DNA of 64,000 nt from Loxodes magnus (GCA_946699065.1 CAMPDV010000144.1:372001-436000); one strand, 5' to 3'. Positions 1-12,662 are shown, counted from the stretch's first letter. Notes: generated by a model not told the origin, from the sequence alone. Translations and numbers: made by a program.

Positions 1-1930
1 ATCCTCATTTTGGTTCGACTGGCTTATTTTCTCCTTGAAATTTTTCTAAAAATGATTCTGAAGCAAATGCATTAGATTCTTAAAGCTTAGTATACATTCA
101 AGGATGACCTGCTATTTCTTCAAGTGTTAGTCTATCTTATGGATTTAGCTCAATCATCCCCTATAGTAGGTCAGCACTTTAAGGAGAGATTCACTCAGGG
201 AGTATAAACTTTCCTCTTAAAATCAGAGTTTACAGCTCTGCTAGAGTCTTTGCACGAAATGGTACTGCTCCTATAATCATAGCATATGCAACAACTCCTA
301 AACTCCAAATATCGGCAGCAAATCCTTCATAACCCTTTTCAGCAATTATTTCAGGAGCTATATAAGCAGGAGTTCCGCAATGCTCATAAATCATCACACC
401 TTTTTTCGTAATCTTACTTACTCCAAAATCACAGATTTTAACAGAAGAAAAATTCCCATTTAAAAGAATATTATCAAGCTTCACATCTCTATGTAGTACT
501 CCATTATCATGAATAATAGCTAATGCTGAGATCAACTGCTTCAAAATAAATCTTGATTCTTACTCTGTTAAACGTTTTCTATTTCTAACAAAATTAAGCA
601 AATCTCCTCCACTCGCATGCTCCATTACTATCATTAAATGCTTTTTACTTTCAAAAACTTCATAAAGTTTGATGACATGTCGGTGTCTAATTTTTTTGAG
701 TATAAAGACTTCTTAGAAAACTTTTTTCCTTGAATGTTCATCCATCATACGCTTTTTATTTATTGTCTTGATTGCAACTTTAAGTCCTGTTAATTTATGT
801 GTTGCTAGCACTACTTTAGAACTTGCTCCTTTGCCTATGAATTTTTCAAACCTATAGAACTCAGGAAGAGTAGGAGGATATTGTTTCTTTTTCATTAGGT
901 ATGCATTTATGTATTCCATCATTTATCTCTACTCTTCTTACATCTCACTCAACTCTTGACTAACGTATCTTATATCTCCAGGAGCTATTGATACTGAAAG
1001 TGATTCTGGTGATTATGGCCTTGTTAGCGCCTTATTTTATCCTTGGTATTATGGAGTTGAGTTTTTGCTATTAAAATTGCCGTACGAATTTTATCGATTA
1101 TACTTAAGGGATTTTGTCTTTCCATTACCTTCTTGTATGAAGCTTTACTCAGTTACTTGCTATTGATGATTTTTATTAGCTTGGAAATTCTGTTGAGAGT
1201 TATTAGCTGTTAGTTGAGGACTTTAATTATGAGAAAAGCTAAGCATTTGCTACTTTTACTGCTCTTTTGACTATTTCTATAGTTAGGCTTTAAAGCTTTA
1301 CTTTCTGTTACTGCCATCATTTATAGATGATCCGTTGTGGAACTGATAAGAAATGTTCTAAGGATCTTCTGTAGATTTGTCATTTCTACTTCTCTCTTTT
1401 TTTATCTGGCTTTTAATGTTAAAGTTCTACGAATTGAAGGAGTTTTAAACTTTCTAATTACCTTAGATTTTATCATTTGTATCTTACACTTACTAGCTAT
1501 TTAATATTTTCAGCTACTTGACTGCATTACCATTCCTCTAGGCAAGAGGGGTTACAACTCTACTACTGTTAATTTTATTATCTAGAAGTATAGCTGAATT
1601 CATTGCTTGCTTCTATTACTGATTGACACCAGGTCTCAGCTATATATTCTTAATTTTCTTAATCTACTAAATCTGTTTAAACTGATAGATCTAAGCAGAA
1701 GGAACTTAGCTCTACTATTTACTCTGCTTCTGCTAATTAATACTCTACTACTCAACTCTCTAGGAATTATTCCCTGAGTTTTGCCCATATTTTAGAGATT
1801 AAACCAGTCTCCTTGCTGATTTTGGAAGTCTTTCTGGAGAATTAGATTCAGAGTTTCTTTAGGACTGAGAGTTTAGAACTATGGAATTTTTATCTAATTT
1901 TCTAACAATTTTCTTTACTTTAGTTGCCAT
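1..1930 (-). CDS. Ser/Thr protein kinase with long Q/S/N-rich N-terminus (C-terminus off window)
   Basis: One frame runs from ATG 1930 to the window edge when TAA/TAG=Gln and TGA=Trp. Residues 1-330 are low complexity, rich in Gln, Ser, Asn and Lys. The kinase domain begins near residue 365: glycine loop IGKGASSKVV, lysine in VAIK, catalytic HRDVKLDN near residue 480, DFG, then GTPAYIAPE and DIWSLGVVAY. In subdomain XI two TGA codons (193-191 and 100-98) fall at L-P-E-W and at G-H-P-W, the second an almost invariant Trp in this family; this is the clearest evidence for TGA=Trp. The catalytic residues are all present, so it should be an active kinase, CAMK/AMPK-like in appearance. An alternative start is ATG 1978. 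Family membership is certain; substrate and subfamily are unknown. Confidence 0.9.
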
Positions 1931-2068
1931 TTTAATCTGTTTAAGCAAAGAGAAATTTATTTTTTATACTTCTAACATTTTTATCAATTAATTAAACCTG
2001 CTAATCAATACTCTTCAATCCGAATATACTGCTTATTAGTCTCTTTTGAAGTGATATCTAAACTTAGT

Positions 2069-2977
2069 TCAGAGTCTTTTTGCTAGAGGTTTTTTTCTTT
2101 TTTTACTACTTTTAGGTTTAGTTTAAGCTTTTTGTTATGACTGAATGTAAGCATTTAATAGAGTCAAAAGATACTGCAAAAGATATTCTACACATGATAG
2201 AGATTTTATTCTTTAAATGTATGAAAATGGTTTTTTATTAGAGTCTTCCCTTATTTTTAAACCTAATTTTATCAGCTTAGAATAGTACAAAGCTACTGAG
2301 CATGATTTTATACTGAAGAAAGAAGAATGGCTCAAGTTTGCTATCCCTTTACTTGTTTGAAGTTACTTAATTATTTGGCTTTATTTTTAGCTAGTTGCTT
2401 GCTAAAGTTCATCGCGTCTATTGCAAAAATACTTTCTAAAATATTGTATTGCTTTCAATATCTTTTCAAATTATACCATTAATTGGTATCTCCATTTATG
2501 TGCAGTAATGATTTAGATAAGAAATCCTCACTTCTCTTTCTTTCTCTATAAAGGTTATTAACCTATTAATCTCTCCTTTCCCCTGGATTTGCTATAAAAT
2601 TCGTTCCGCTTTCTATCTCTAAAGTTTTGTAACTACCATACCATTCTAAAGTATTGATATAAAGCATTCTATTTAGCTTGCCTTTTTTAAATCCCTGGGT
2701 TAGTAAAATTTACATCCTTAAGTTTTTTCGCTTCTTAAGACTTCCAGCTTGAATCTATCTGCTCACTTTATTAGTATTACTGCTTCATTCCTAATTTGGA
2801 AAAATAGTATCTTAAGCAGCCATCTCTGAGGATTACAATTTTGAGGTTTTATACCAGATTACTGCATTGAAAATTGACAGTTAGCACTCAAGTTCTATCT
2901 ATCCTTTAGAAATCTCATTGTGCTAATAGTACTATCTATACGTAAAGCTGGTGATTGTTATCTTGTAGCTTTGGCAT
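2069..2977 (-). CDS. Unidentified gene upstream of the kinase
   Basis: Reading the minus strand from ATG 2977 in the same phase as the kinase gives about 300 residues with balanced composition, basic and Gln-rich towards the end (for example QKAQTKPKSSKKRKK). I recognise no domain. TGA at 2071-2069 is taken as the stop; another at 2017-2015 follows. Because TGA can be Trp and the phase is the same, this could instead be an N-terminal extension of the kinase; the two TGAs and the fresh Met codons at 1978 and 1930 argue for two genes. Neighbouring frames also look open, so the frame choice is moderately secure only. Confidence 0.45.
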
Positions 2978-3677
2978 GAAGCAGATGTTTCGATAGCAAG
3001 TAGATTAAAGAATAAATATCTTTATCTTATTTCATGTGTCTAGGGTAGAGAGATGAAGACAGAAGGTTCATAAAAAAGAGGCTTAGGGTTAAATGAGTAA
3101 TTTGATAGTGCTTGATAGATGTGGAGGAGAATGAAATTTGTACCTTAAAATAGCGCTCATAGTACAAAAACCTAAGAGAGGATAAGTTAATAAAGTTAAT
3201 TGTTAGACTGGTCAAAACCTTTGAATAGAGGAATAGAAAATCAAGAAGGATTCTAAGTGAATACTTAAGGGATTTCACAGCTATTTGAAAAATTCAATGA
3301 CTCATCTAACTAAAACTATAGAGGAATCAAGTTACTAGTTCAAAAAACTAGTTCGTGATTTGTAAAGAAGAGTAGTACGACAAACAGAAATATAAACTTA
3401 GGCTACTTCACAAGGATTTTCTTAGATCTACTTCTAGCAAAATCTATAAAAAGCGATTAAGTTTAAAAAACAAGATGACAATAAGCATCTTTAAACCAAT
3501 AAAAGCGGTACTAATAAGCAGTTAGCAAGTAAGCAAGTCATAATATTAATCTCTTTAATTAAATTTACAATTAGCTAATTTCTTCAAATACCCAGCTATC
3601 TCAGATTTTAATTCTACAATTCAAAATAAATAAATGAAATAAGCCTTAAAAATAAGACCTAGATATAAAGCTAGACA
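2978..3677. other. A-rich stretch, coding status unresolved
   Basis: From about 3030 to 3650 the plus strand is purine-rich, and at least two plus frames translate to plausible Q/K/S-rich protein under the ciliate code. With no paralogue in the window to choose between them, I cannot call a gene. Confidence 0.3.
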
Positions 3678-3735
3678 TTATGTTACACAATCAAGTAGAA
3701 TATATAACATAATAATATTATGTTCATTTATAGTA
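3678..3735 (+). repeat. Palindromic TTATGTTAYA...TATAACATAA element, copy 1
   Basis: Imperfect inverted repeat with core ATTATGTTACA...TATAACATAATAAT, 325 bp upstream of the start of A1. Related copies lie upstream of the A-type loci at 24.1 and 38.5 kb, and one in reverse orientation upstream of the minus-strand A4. Its constant position suggests a promoter, regulatory hairpin or remnant carried along in the duplications. Confidence 0.55.
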
Positions 3736-4060
3736 AATATCTCATAAAACATGCCATAAAGACTAGAAGGATGATAGTATTATAAAATTGCCCTTAAGTT
3801 TAAGTCTCATTGCTAGATAAAAAGTACATAAGAGATTTAAAGGATTAGACTCTATAAGTACTACCATCACTAATAAGCTTATCTTCGTACACTATTTAGC
3901 TTCGTTTTAGTCTACTCTAAGGTATTAATTAAACCTCATGTTTTTAGGGTGTTTTTTTACGATCAATTTTGTTTGAAATTGTCTATTTAAGCTTTTAGTG
4001 GATTTTATTGCATTAAAAAACAAAATGTTATATGATAGAGGAGAGATTGAGGTTAAGCTA

Positions 4061-6465
4061 ATGAAAGGATGTTATTAAAAATTAGAAGAACCCAATAACT
4101 AAGAGAACTCAGTTAAACAGAGAAGCTACACTCCCTTTTAAAAATGCTTCTTCCTAATATCACTCTCAATAATGTCTGTCCTGATCATCTGCATTAGCAG
4201 ATTAGTTAATAAAGTTTAGGAACTTGATGGCCTACTTAACGGCTTTATAGGGGAAAATAGTAAGGTCAGCAGCTAGATTGAAGGTATCAGTTTAGATCTA
4301 CTTTTACTTTAGGAAGATAAAAGCTTAAAGGAGAGCTTGTTAAGAGAGTAGAACTAAGCTCTGGATTCTCTTTAAAGGAGCTTCTAGGATTGGAATATTT
4401 AAGTTTAGCTGGAAATTGAAAAGCTAAAAGCTGAAAATTAAAGACTAGATGAGGAGAATTAAAATCAAAGAATGGAGTTAAGAACTTTAGAGCGGGAATT
4501 TAACTTGGATAATTGCTTTTAGAGAAAGACTGATTATGTAAATTTAGAAGAAGGATAAGATAAATCTGAGGCAGAAAAGCTGAGAGAAGCTATTAAATTT
4601 TAACTGAATTAGCATCTAACTTACTTGTATAATCCTGATTTTGCATAGATAGACAGTTAAAATGTAAGTACAAATGAAACTAGCCAAGGATAGTAATTAA
4701 ATAGTTCAACTGTGGTCTAATAGAGCTAAAATGAAACTAGCCAAGGATAGTAATTAAATAATTCAACTGTGATCTAATAGAGTTAAAATGAAACTAGCCA
4801 AGGATAGTAATTAAATAGTTCAAATGTGGTCTAATAGAGCTAAAATGAAACTAGCCAAGGATAGTAATTAAATAGTTCAACTGTGGTCTAATAGAGCTAA
4901 AATGAAACTAGCCAAGGATAGTAATTAAATAATTCAACTGTGATCTAATAGAGCTAAAATGAAACTAGCCAAGGATAGTAATTAAATAGTTCAACTGTGG
5001 TCTAATAGAGCTAAAATGAAACTAGCCAAGGATAGTAATTAAATAATTCAACTGTGATCTAATAGAGCTAAAATGAAACTAGCCAAGGATAGTAATTAAA
5101 TAGTTCAACTGTGGTCTAATAGAGCTAAAATGAAACTAGCCAAGGATAGTAATTAAATAATTCAACTGTGATCTAATAGAGCTAAAATGAAACTAGCCAA
5201 GGATAGTAATTAAATAGTTCAACTGTGGTCTAATAGAGCTAAAATGAAACTAGCCAAGGATAGTAATTAAATAATTCAACTGTGATCTAATAGAGCTAAA
5301 ATGAAACTAGCCAAGGATAGTAATTAAATAGTTCAACTGTGGTCTAATAGAGCTAAAATGAAACTAGCCAAGGATAGTAATTAAATAGTTCAACTGTGAT
5401 CTATCAGAGCAACGAATAATCGACGAGCTAGACAAACAGTTCTTAAGCAACTAATTAAACACAGCCACAAAATAGAACCGAAATTTAGCAGCTGAATGAT
5501 ACTTTAAAACTAGTTATCCAAGAAAACAAAGCATAAAGTGATAGCATCGCTAGTTTCTAATAATAACTATAGAACTAAGCACAATAGGTATAGAAATAAC
5601 TTCAAAGCTAATTTTTAGAAATATACAATCTAACAGTCTAAGCTTAATATTTCAACCAGCTTTAGTTTGGAGAATTAAAAGTATCCCTTTAATAAATTAT
5701 ACAAGATACCTAGATTTTGAATTTTACTATTTAAAAGATGAACAATTAGATAAATGAATCCTTTTTCCAAGTTCAAAAAAGATAATGGAATAGTTTACTC
5801 AGAAATATATCCTAACTTGAGCATAAAATGGTAATTATTTATTGTAGAAACATAATGAAAATAAACTGAGCTAGTTCGAAAGCAAACTTAACAACTTAAG
5901 CAATTTAAGTGACATATACTGTAATTTTTTTATTTTAGCTGATATTTTAGAACAAAAATATAGATTCAACCCTCATAAATTTAATAATGATATCATGCTA
6001 ACTTAAGAAAACTCTGTAGCTAAGAACTCATGGAGTTTTTGGGCAAGTGGTTTATTGTCTTTTCCAATATAAAAAGGATATAAATATAATATCCAATTTT
6101 CCATTCTTTCATATTAAAATGCTTTTGCTATTGGTATCTCAGAAGATAATTAAAACTGGAAACAATGGGAAGGATTTCTAGGATTAACTAAAGATTAGTA
6201 TAGTATCTATTTTGAAGGCTTGTATCTATACTTTTTAAAAGATGGACTAATCAATGGTTGACTAAAGTTTACCAGTAAGTTAAATTATATTAATATGATA
6301 ATTGATACGAAAGTTAACACCTTAGCATTCTAAGTTAATGGCCAATAGTTAAAAAATGCATTTACTAGAATAGATTTTTCGAATAATGTTTTCTATCCCG
6401 GAATTTCTTTATTCTCTCCTAAAGATTTCATAAAGATAGCAAAAGTGGAAGTAACCAAAGCTTGA
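4061..6465 (+). CDS. A1: membrane-anchored coiled-coil protein with 19-residue repeats and conserved C-terminal domain
   Basis: An intact 789-residue reading frame after removal of two introns (5831-5847 and 5921-5938); the spliced length is divisible by three. The short N-terminus is followed by one membrane helix (about residues 29-46, CFFLISLSIMSVLIICI), then a coiled coil to about residue 200, then 13 repeats of 19 residues (about 205-447), more coiled coil, and a C-terminal domain from about residue 615 shared with all A and B copies. That domain has motifs RFNPHKF, ASGLLSFPI and GISEDNQNW and looks beta-rich. TGA at 6259-6261 is read as Trp and is also a TGA in the A4 paralogue. The gene ends in a Thr-x-Ala-TGA like the others. 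An in-frame ATG at 4025 is a second possible start. Function unknown; a surface or endomembrane role is inference from the topology. Confidence 0.8.
4673..5403 (+). repeat. 13 tandem copies of a 57-bp coding unit in A1
   Basis: Units start every 57 bp from 4673 to 5357. Each encodes 19 residues beginning NETSQGQQLN. Two unit variants (AGTTCAACTGTGGTC versus AATTCAACTGTGATC) largely alternate, so the array grew as a 114-bp dimer. N-E-T and N-S-S would be N-glycosylation sequons if the domain is extracytoplasmic. Confidence 0.95.
5831..5847 (+). other. 17-nt intron in A1 coiled coil
   Basis: GTAATTATTTATTGTAG. Upstream and downstream coiled-coil frames differ in phase by exactly this length; removal joins them. 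Confidence 0.75.
5921..5938 (+). other. 18-nt intron at the start of the A1 C-terminal domain
   Basis: GTAATTTTTTTATTTTAG. It lies at the same place, just before the Asp codon that opens the C-terminal domain, as the 17-nt introns of B1, B2, B3 and B4. Being a multiple of three it is inferred from position, not from the frame. Confidence 0.7.
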
Positions 6466-7350
6466 AAAAGATTCTTTTTTTAATCCTTTTAAGTTAAAAA
6501 ATCTTTCATCTATCAATCATTTTTCCATTTCTTAATTCCATTTTCTAGATTATTTCGCATCCCAATTCTCATTCTATTTAAACCAAATATACTCTCTTTG
6601 CCATATTAATTTTCATCCATATATTAGCATTTAGCTTTCAATATACTAAGCTTTAAGATTAAAAGTAATATAATCCTTTGATTAATATGCTAAACTTAAT
6701 ACTCTCATTATTATTCTATTATACTAGCAAAATATCTAGTACCTTCATACTTTTATTTCCTATAAGTATAAGTAGTTTACTGTAAGAAAGTTCTGATTAG
6801 TTATTTATTACGTTTACATCAATAAACTTTAGTATCTAAACCTTCCAAAAATATCAGTTATATAGTTAGTTATAGTGATTATGCTTGTAGTCTGATTCTA
6901 TTTTGGATTAGCATTATTTAGTATGTTCATATGAAGCTAATCTTTATATTAGTCTAACCTACTTTAAAGATATAAACTGAAGTATGCTTTTTACTTAAAA
7001 CTACCACACTTTCCCTAACTTTGCCCTTTTATAAATTTAAGCATCATTTAACTTATTTTACTCTCCCTTTTACTTTTGAAAACTATTAGGCAGCTCAAAA
7101 GAAAAAATTCCAGTCTATTTTACTTAAAATCAGCTTAACGTTTAAAAGAAGTCTAAAAGAGGGTACTCTGAAGTCTATTTCATAATAATACTTAAACAAT
7201 ACCAGTATTCGTTGAATAACTAATAGTAACTAGAAATAATAACTAGTCTAAGCTGATTTTCATATGACTAGTTTAACTGTTTAAGCTATTAATTAATAAC
7301 TGCTAGGCTATAACTTAATCTAAAAATACGAAATAAATAAATATGATTCT
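6466..7350. other. Intergenic, T-rich; nothing recognised
   Basis: 3' flank of A1 and AT-rich spacer. No frame with paralogue support, no RNA gene and no clear repeat were seen. Confidence 0.5.
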
Positions 7351-7741
7351 AGAGCACGTAGCATCTCGTTGGCGTGCAGCTCTTTCTATTTTAATACTTA
7401 ATATTGAAAAAGGCGTTCTCATACTTCTTGTTGTCATTCTATTTCTCCAATGAGTCACGAAAGCTAACCAAAAGGGGAATTTCCTTATTAAAAATTATTG
7501 TTGAGGTTAGAATCAAATGCTCCAGTCTTCTTGAATAAGATCTATATAAGAATTAGTTATTAAATCATTAGCTGGCAGCCAGTCTAATTTTCATACTGCT
7601 AGTGAGAATCCTCGGGCAAGCTAGCTTTATCTCTTCCAAGTTTATCCGACATCTTAATGATGACATCTAGTGCGAGATTATAGTAATACAGTATACACTG
7701 CACCAGATTACCTATTAGTTCTCCTGACCGCGGCCAACTAC
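7351..7741 (+). repeat. Candidate structured-RNA repeat, copy 1
   Basis: About 390 bp, less AT-rich than its surroundings, starting with AGAGC...GCTCT. It shares ordered conserved blocks with 23244-23625 and, less closely, 45384-45665. Indels between copies 1 and 2 are not multiples of three, so it is not a conserved ORF. Small hairpins (AGAGC/GCTCT, and CAGT-ATAC-ACTG near 7692) keep their pairing while bases change. Either an RNA gene family or a SINE-like repeat; strand is uncertain. Confidence 0.5.
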
Positions 7742-7854
7742 CTTTTTTTATAATAAAAGACGAATAAAAGTAGATAAATACTATTAGAAATGGCTTGATA
7801 TAAATACTAAAACTATACTTATATTTATATTTATATTTATAGTGATATTAACTA

Positions 7855-9720
7855 CTCCCTTTATCTCATATAGATGAGTAGGCAATATTTAATAAGATCT
7901 TAAGGATTTAGCTTAAGCAGCTAATTAAAATGTTTAGAAATAGAGGAGAAAATAAATGAATAATTGGGAATGATTAGAAATGTAGACCTTTACTTTAAAT
8001 AAACTGAAGGAAAAAACGAACTTATAAAATAACTAATTATAAGAGATAAGAACTTAGATTAGCAAGCTAAATAAGGAAATTGATCATGAGATATATGACA
8101 TTAAATAGGAAAATTAATAGCTTAAAAAAGAAAAATAAAACTAGTCATACTACACTTTAGCTAGAGACAAGACTATGTGATACCTAAAAGAAATATGGTA
8201 TGTTTGAAAGCTTTAAAAGGAAATTCAGAGTAGAATAAAGAATTAAAATTATAACTGCAAACACTTGAAGTAAATTATAAGTCTAATTGAATAAAAAACT
8301 GAAAGAATAAATAAAGCACTAGAACTAAAAATTAATGAAGATAATTAATAAAATAAGCAAGAACTCATGCTATTGAACTAAATTATAAGTAATGCAATAC
8401 TAGAAAGCTAGTAATTATAAATATCAAACGAAAAACAATTTGATCAGATGGAATTAAGTTTATCGAGAATAGATGCTAAAAGTGAAGTATTAAACATTAC
8501 TATCAAAGAACAAAAACTAATAAAAAACAATCAACTTAAATCATACCAGGAATATGTTTAGAGATATATAAAGAGCATACAACTAAATTATAACTTGAAA
8601 TAATAGAAGAGTGATATTTTATTCAATCAGAACTAAAATTATATTCAAGCAGTTCTTCAAAAAAACATAGCTTAAGATCAAGAAAATTAATATAACCAAC
8701 AATCATTATAAACAAATCTCAGTTGATTATAGAATAGTTCCAGTTCTCAAAACTAACTCAAAATAGTAATAAAAATTAAAGCGGAAATTTAAAATAGTTT
8801 GATCAAATATAGTAAGACATATCTAGACTTATTATGGAAAACGCAAAATAAAATAGAACTTTAAATAAATTAGATTTAGAGAATGATTAGATAAGTAAAA
8901 CTATATAGGAGAATGAAGAAGAACAAAATAAAGAAGATTAAGCAGTTCAAGAACAACTTTAGGCTAATTACGAGTAGTTTGATAATAGACATAATAACTT
9001 CAAAAGCAAATGTAGAGTAAAAACTTAAATCTGCTTAAGATAAAACTAGTTATAGCTATATAACTAGCTGGAACTAAATTAAATAATATCAAATCTTACG
9101 AAAGTTATTTAAGATAGCATTAACTAAAATTTATCTCTATAGCAATCACTAATAAAATAGACTTGCATGAAAATAAAATAAAACAACGAAATGAAATGAA
9201 ACTATGATTGAAAATGGAAACTAAGCGGATTAAAAAATAAGTAAATTCAAAATGGAATACTATAATTAAAAACGAAAGCTAACTTTAGCCAATCAAATAT
9301 AGAAGAGATTAGATGATTTAAAGTATGAAATGATATAACTTTTGTATGAATCTAGTAAATAAACGGCAAAATTTAATGAGAAGTAATAAAATCAGACAAA
9401 GTAAATAGAAAATCAGACTGTTACTTTCTAATCTTTATTTTTGTAACTATAAACCATTTTAAATCAGACTTAGAATTAAAACTCTGAATGCATTATTAAG
9501 ATGGAAAAGTCTATTTAAACCACTAATTAAGACTAAATCTAATTAAGAGAAAAAGCTCTTCTTATTGAGTCCAAATTGAAAATTTAAATAAGTTTTTTGA
9601 ACAGTTCTAGGCTGATCTTACAAATCTGTAAAATTTTACTATTATATCTTTATGACAGTAATATGAATAGCCTCTGTTGCTTTGGTTTCAACTTATTTGA
9701 AAAGTTAGAATTACTGAATC
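7855..9720 (+). pseudogene. Long coiled-coil gene with phase changes
   Basis: The plus strand encodes an almost uninterrupted K/E/Q/N/L/I coiled coil under the ciliate code: first EIEEKINEQLGMIRN near 7945, then a second phase from about 8065 with KLNKEIDHEIYDIKQENQQL, another phase near 8830-8990 (QENEEEQNKEDQAVQEQ), and a last stretch ending near 9720. The phase changes have no obvious GT...AG intron, so I call it a decaying gene, though undetected introns are possible. Its segment 9070-9430 is duplicated at 31210-31590. No globular domain is recognised; a structural role would be a guess. Confidence 0.5.
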
Positions 9721-9879
9721 TAAGAATTTCCTAACCTTATCCCTAAGGCTTTTTAATTTTATCTATTATACTAAATTTAATACAAAAAGGAGTTAATTTT
9801 TAGCATTATTCTCGCATAATTTTCGATGTTTTAGAGAAGAGAAGAATCTGAGTATAAGACATAAAACAAGTTTTCTCTA

Positions 9880-10936
9880 GATTAGTAATCATAAGCAACC
9901 TTAAAAAATTAATTGCTTATCATTTTAAAATAACTAGCTTCAGATTTAAGTTACAGCTTATTTTATATCTAATTTTGAATCAAATACTTTCCTATTTTAT
10001 TTCAGAGCTATTTTCACTTTGAGAAAAATTGTTCTACATATTTTAGTTCAATGTTCATATCTAAAGTTATTAGATTCAGCTAATAAAAGTGTAATTTTAT
10101 GCTATATTCTAAATACTACTCTTAAGTTCCTAAAATTTGATATCATTAAGTTCATATTTATTAAAAAGTCTAATTATAATTGCTATTTTCATTTCTAAGC
10201 TCCTTAAGTTCATTTTGAATCTAATTGATTTAGTTCTATAATTTTTGATGATACACTAAATCTCTACAGAATTATATTTTACCTTCTTTTTAGGTTACAT
10301 GCCTAATTCTTAAGAGATTCACTTAAATTATTTTCTTATTATTTAAGATTTAAATTTGATCTTACAGTCTTCCATTTTTAGAATCAAATCTTTGAATGTC
10401 TTTCTAAATGTTTATTCATTATTTTTCTTTCTATTTTTATTGCTGTTGATTTTATTCCTGCATTTAAATTTTGTAAGATCCAATTTCTTATTTTAAACTT
10501 TATTTTCCTGAGTTAATTATTTAGAGAGATCTTTCTTGACAGGCACTTATATTATTCTCAATACTAAATATTTATTTCTATTAATCCTCATCTTTACCTT
10601 TTTGATCCTCAATTTCTACAAACATATTTTTTTCTTACTGCTAAATCTAAATTAATTGCTATGAGTTATCTTCTTCCATTCTTGATAAATCTTCCTCTAA
10701 ACCTTTCAGTTAGTTTTTTAAAATTTCAGTTTAATTTTTGTATTTCAATTCTTCATGCTTATTCTCAAAAGGAAACATCTAATTATAAAATAGACCAGTA
10801 GTATCAAAGCCAAAAGGTATATGACTATTATAACCACTTTTCAATGCTTATTTTATAAACAGAGTGTTCTACCTTCAGATCTTTACTAATAATAAGTTAT
10901 AGCACTATAATCTTAGGTTATAGTATTGTCTTCCAT
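9880..10936 (-). pseudogene. B-type coiled-coil gene, minus strand, lacking the C-terminal domain
   Basis: ATG 10936 starts an M-E-D-N-...-Q-D-Y terminus like that of B2 (M-D-D-N-...-Q-D-Y), followed by a membrane helix (VVIIVIYLLALILL). A 17-nt GTCTATTTTATAATTAG (10795-10779) fits as an intron and leads into a clear coiled coil (FENKHEELKYKNQTEILKNQ). Further on the phase changes once more without an intron, then gives DIKFQELKSSIQNIAQNY, matching FKIQELNRSIQSLIQDY of B4. The conserved C-terminal domain is missing; the sequence stops matching near 9880, close to the 3' end of the convergent coiled-coil gene. Truncated copy downstream of A4 in the same A-to-B order as elsewhere. Confidence 0.65.
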
Positions 10937-11690
10937 TATTAGGGAATTAATAGCTAAGGAGACTAGTTAGCTATAGTAATCATTATGCTTACTGATATTC
11001 ATTTATTTTATACTTCTAATAGCTAAAGTTATCACTTCTTTCCTTCAACTCTATATCACTTACTCTATCCTTCTCAGTTACTTATTTAAATTCAACTGAT
11101 CTGCATTATTACCCTAATTTAATCTGTTAGGGTTAGAACTATAAGTAATTAAAATTGATAGTAAGAGATAAAGGGAGTTATGAAAATGGTAGTTGATAGA
11201 AGTTAATAGTGGTATTTACTCCTTTAAAGCAGGCTGAAATAGCTTATTTATAGTGTAATAAAGGGAACTATAAACTATAAAGAAATTACAATAGAATATG
11301 CTAGAATGTTGCTGGCTAAAGATAAAGAAGCTAAATTAGTTAAAACTTTAGTTATCAATCCCTATCTTGAATCTTTTATATAGCTTGGATTATTTTTATG
11401 TGGTAGGAGATAGAAGAAAATGAATGTCAATGGGTGTTTAAGAAGGTAAATATTAATAGTAAAAGGAGTATTAAGTTAAGAATAAAATTAAAGGGGAATA
11501 TCTTTAAATCTAAAGGTTTAACTCTTTTGTGATTATAAATAATATTAAGTACGTAAAAGAAACTTAATTGGCAATTGGTAGGCAACAATTTATCCGAAAA
11601 AGATAAGGAATTACTGAAAAAATCTCGAAAGCAGAATCAAAGATGAAAAATGATTGATAAAAGTACTTCAAACTAAAATACTTAATTATG
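10937..11690. other. Spacer between A4 and the minus-strand B copy
   Basis: AT-rich, about 750 bp, corresponding in position to the A-B spacers at 25 and 39 kb. No gene supported. Confidence 0.45.
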
Positions 11691-12662
11691 AATTATTTCA
11701 ATATTTAGTCAACATCATTTTGATTCTTGATTTCTTTAGTAAAAAGGAAAGAAGATCCAGAATAGAAAATATTATTCGAAAAGTTAATTTTACAAATTTA
11801 TTTATAAGTATTAGTCCATAATTTTAAACTTATGGAAATTACCTTCGAATCAAATATCATAATTATTTACTTTTACTTATTGGTAAAACTTAGTCAGCCA
11901 CAAATAAAACCACCTTTAAGAAGTATAGATATGTAACTTTAAAATAGATGCTTCACCAATTCTCACTTAATCCTAAGAAACCTTCCCATTTTTATAATCT
12001 TCTGTGATATTGATAGTAAATGTGTTGTATTATGAAAGAAGGAAAAATTAGATTTTGTATTTATATTTTTTTCATATTGGAAAAGAAATATAAACCAGCC
12101 CAATAGCTCCAAGATTTCTTAACTACAGAATTTTCTTATTATAGCTTGAAATCCTCATTAATCTTAAGAGGTTTAATCTAAATTCTTACTCTTAATATAA
12201 ACTAAAATAAAAAAATACAGTTATGTCACTTAAATAGCTTTGACTGTTAATTTTTCTTTCAGCATAGATTAGTGAAACTCTCTTAAACAGCTCTCCCTTG
12301 AATTTTAATACTATTGAAATAAAAGTAGATCTAAACCCATTTTATCAAGCTGTTGATATTCTATATCCTCAGTAAATTTTCTATTGGTTGCTAAGTTTCT
12401 AGTCTCTTCCAACTTATCTGATTTAGAAAGTAAGCAAGACAGAAACAGATAGAAGGTATATTTCTTAAAGGCCTTAAAGCTTCTCCATAACTCTCCTAGA
12501 AATTAGCTCATCTAATTAATCACAATTTCTTTTCAAATTCTTAATCTAAAAATTGTATCTAGATGAGACAATCAATAGCCTAATAAAAAAAAGAACTTTC
12601 GAAAATACTAAAAAATAGTATCTTAGTTGTTTACCCCAAATAACTGTCTTCCCTTTATTCAT
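11690..12662 (-). pseudogene. A4: A-type paralogue, minus strand, decayed
   Basis: From ATG 12662 the minus strand shows a short hydrophilic start, a membrane helix (YYFLVFSKVLFFIRLLIVSS), a little coiled coil, then the A-type C-terminal domain in degraded form: near 12250 a TTTTTTTATTTTAG intron end followed by RLNLLRLMRISSYNKK, then YKYKIQF, FICG-TGA-LSFTNK and KINFSNNIFYSGSS, which align with A1. The TGA matches the in-frame TGA of A1, so that codon was conserved as sense. The long coiled coil and 57-bp repeats of A1 are absent and several phase changes are needed. Confidence 0.65.

Noticed and set aside
945..2920. Alternative minus-strand reading frame giving a ~650-residue open protein overlapping the kinase N-terminus
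   Set aside because: With almost no stop codons, shadow frames are open too. The frame that runs uninterrupted into the kinase domain is preferred at 945-1930.
3027..3278. Minus-strand ORF of 83 codons rich in Phe and Leu
   Set aside because: The purine-rich strand here is the plus strand and composition of this ORF is that of an antisense shadow.
4673..5403. Possible CRISPR array
   Set aside because: The repeats are contiguous without spacers and encode an in-frame 19-residue repeat.
7351..7440. Short plus-strand ORF at the start of the structured repeat
   Set aside because: The related copy at 23.2 kb has indels that destroy the frame while keeping the hairpin blocks.
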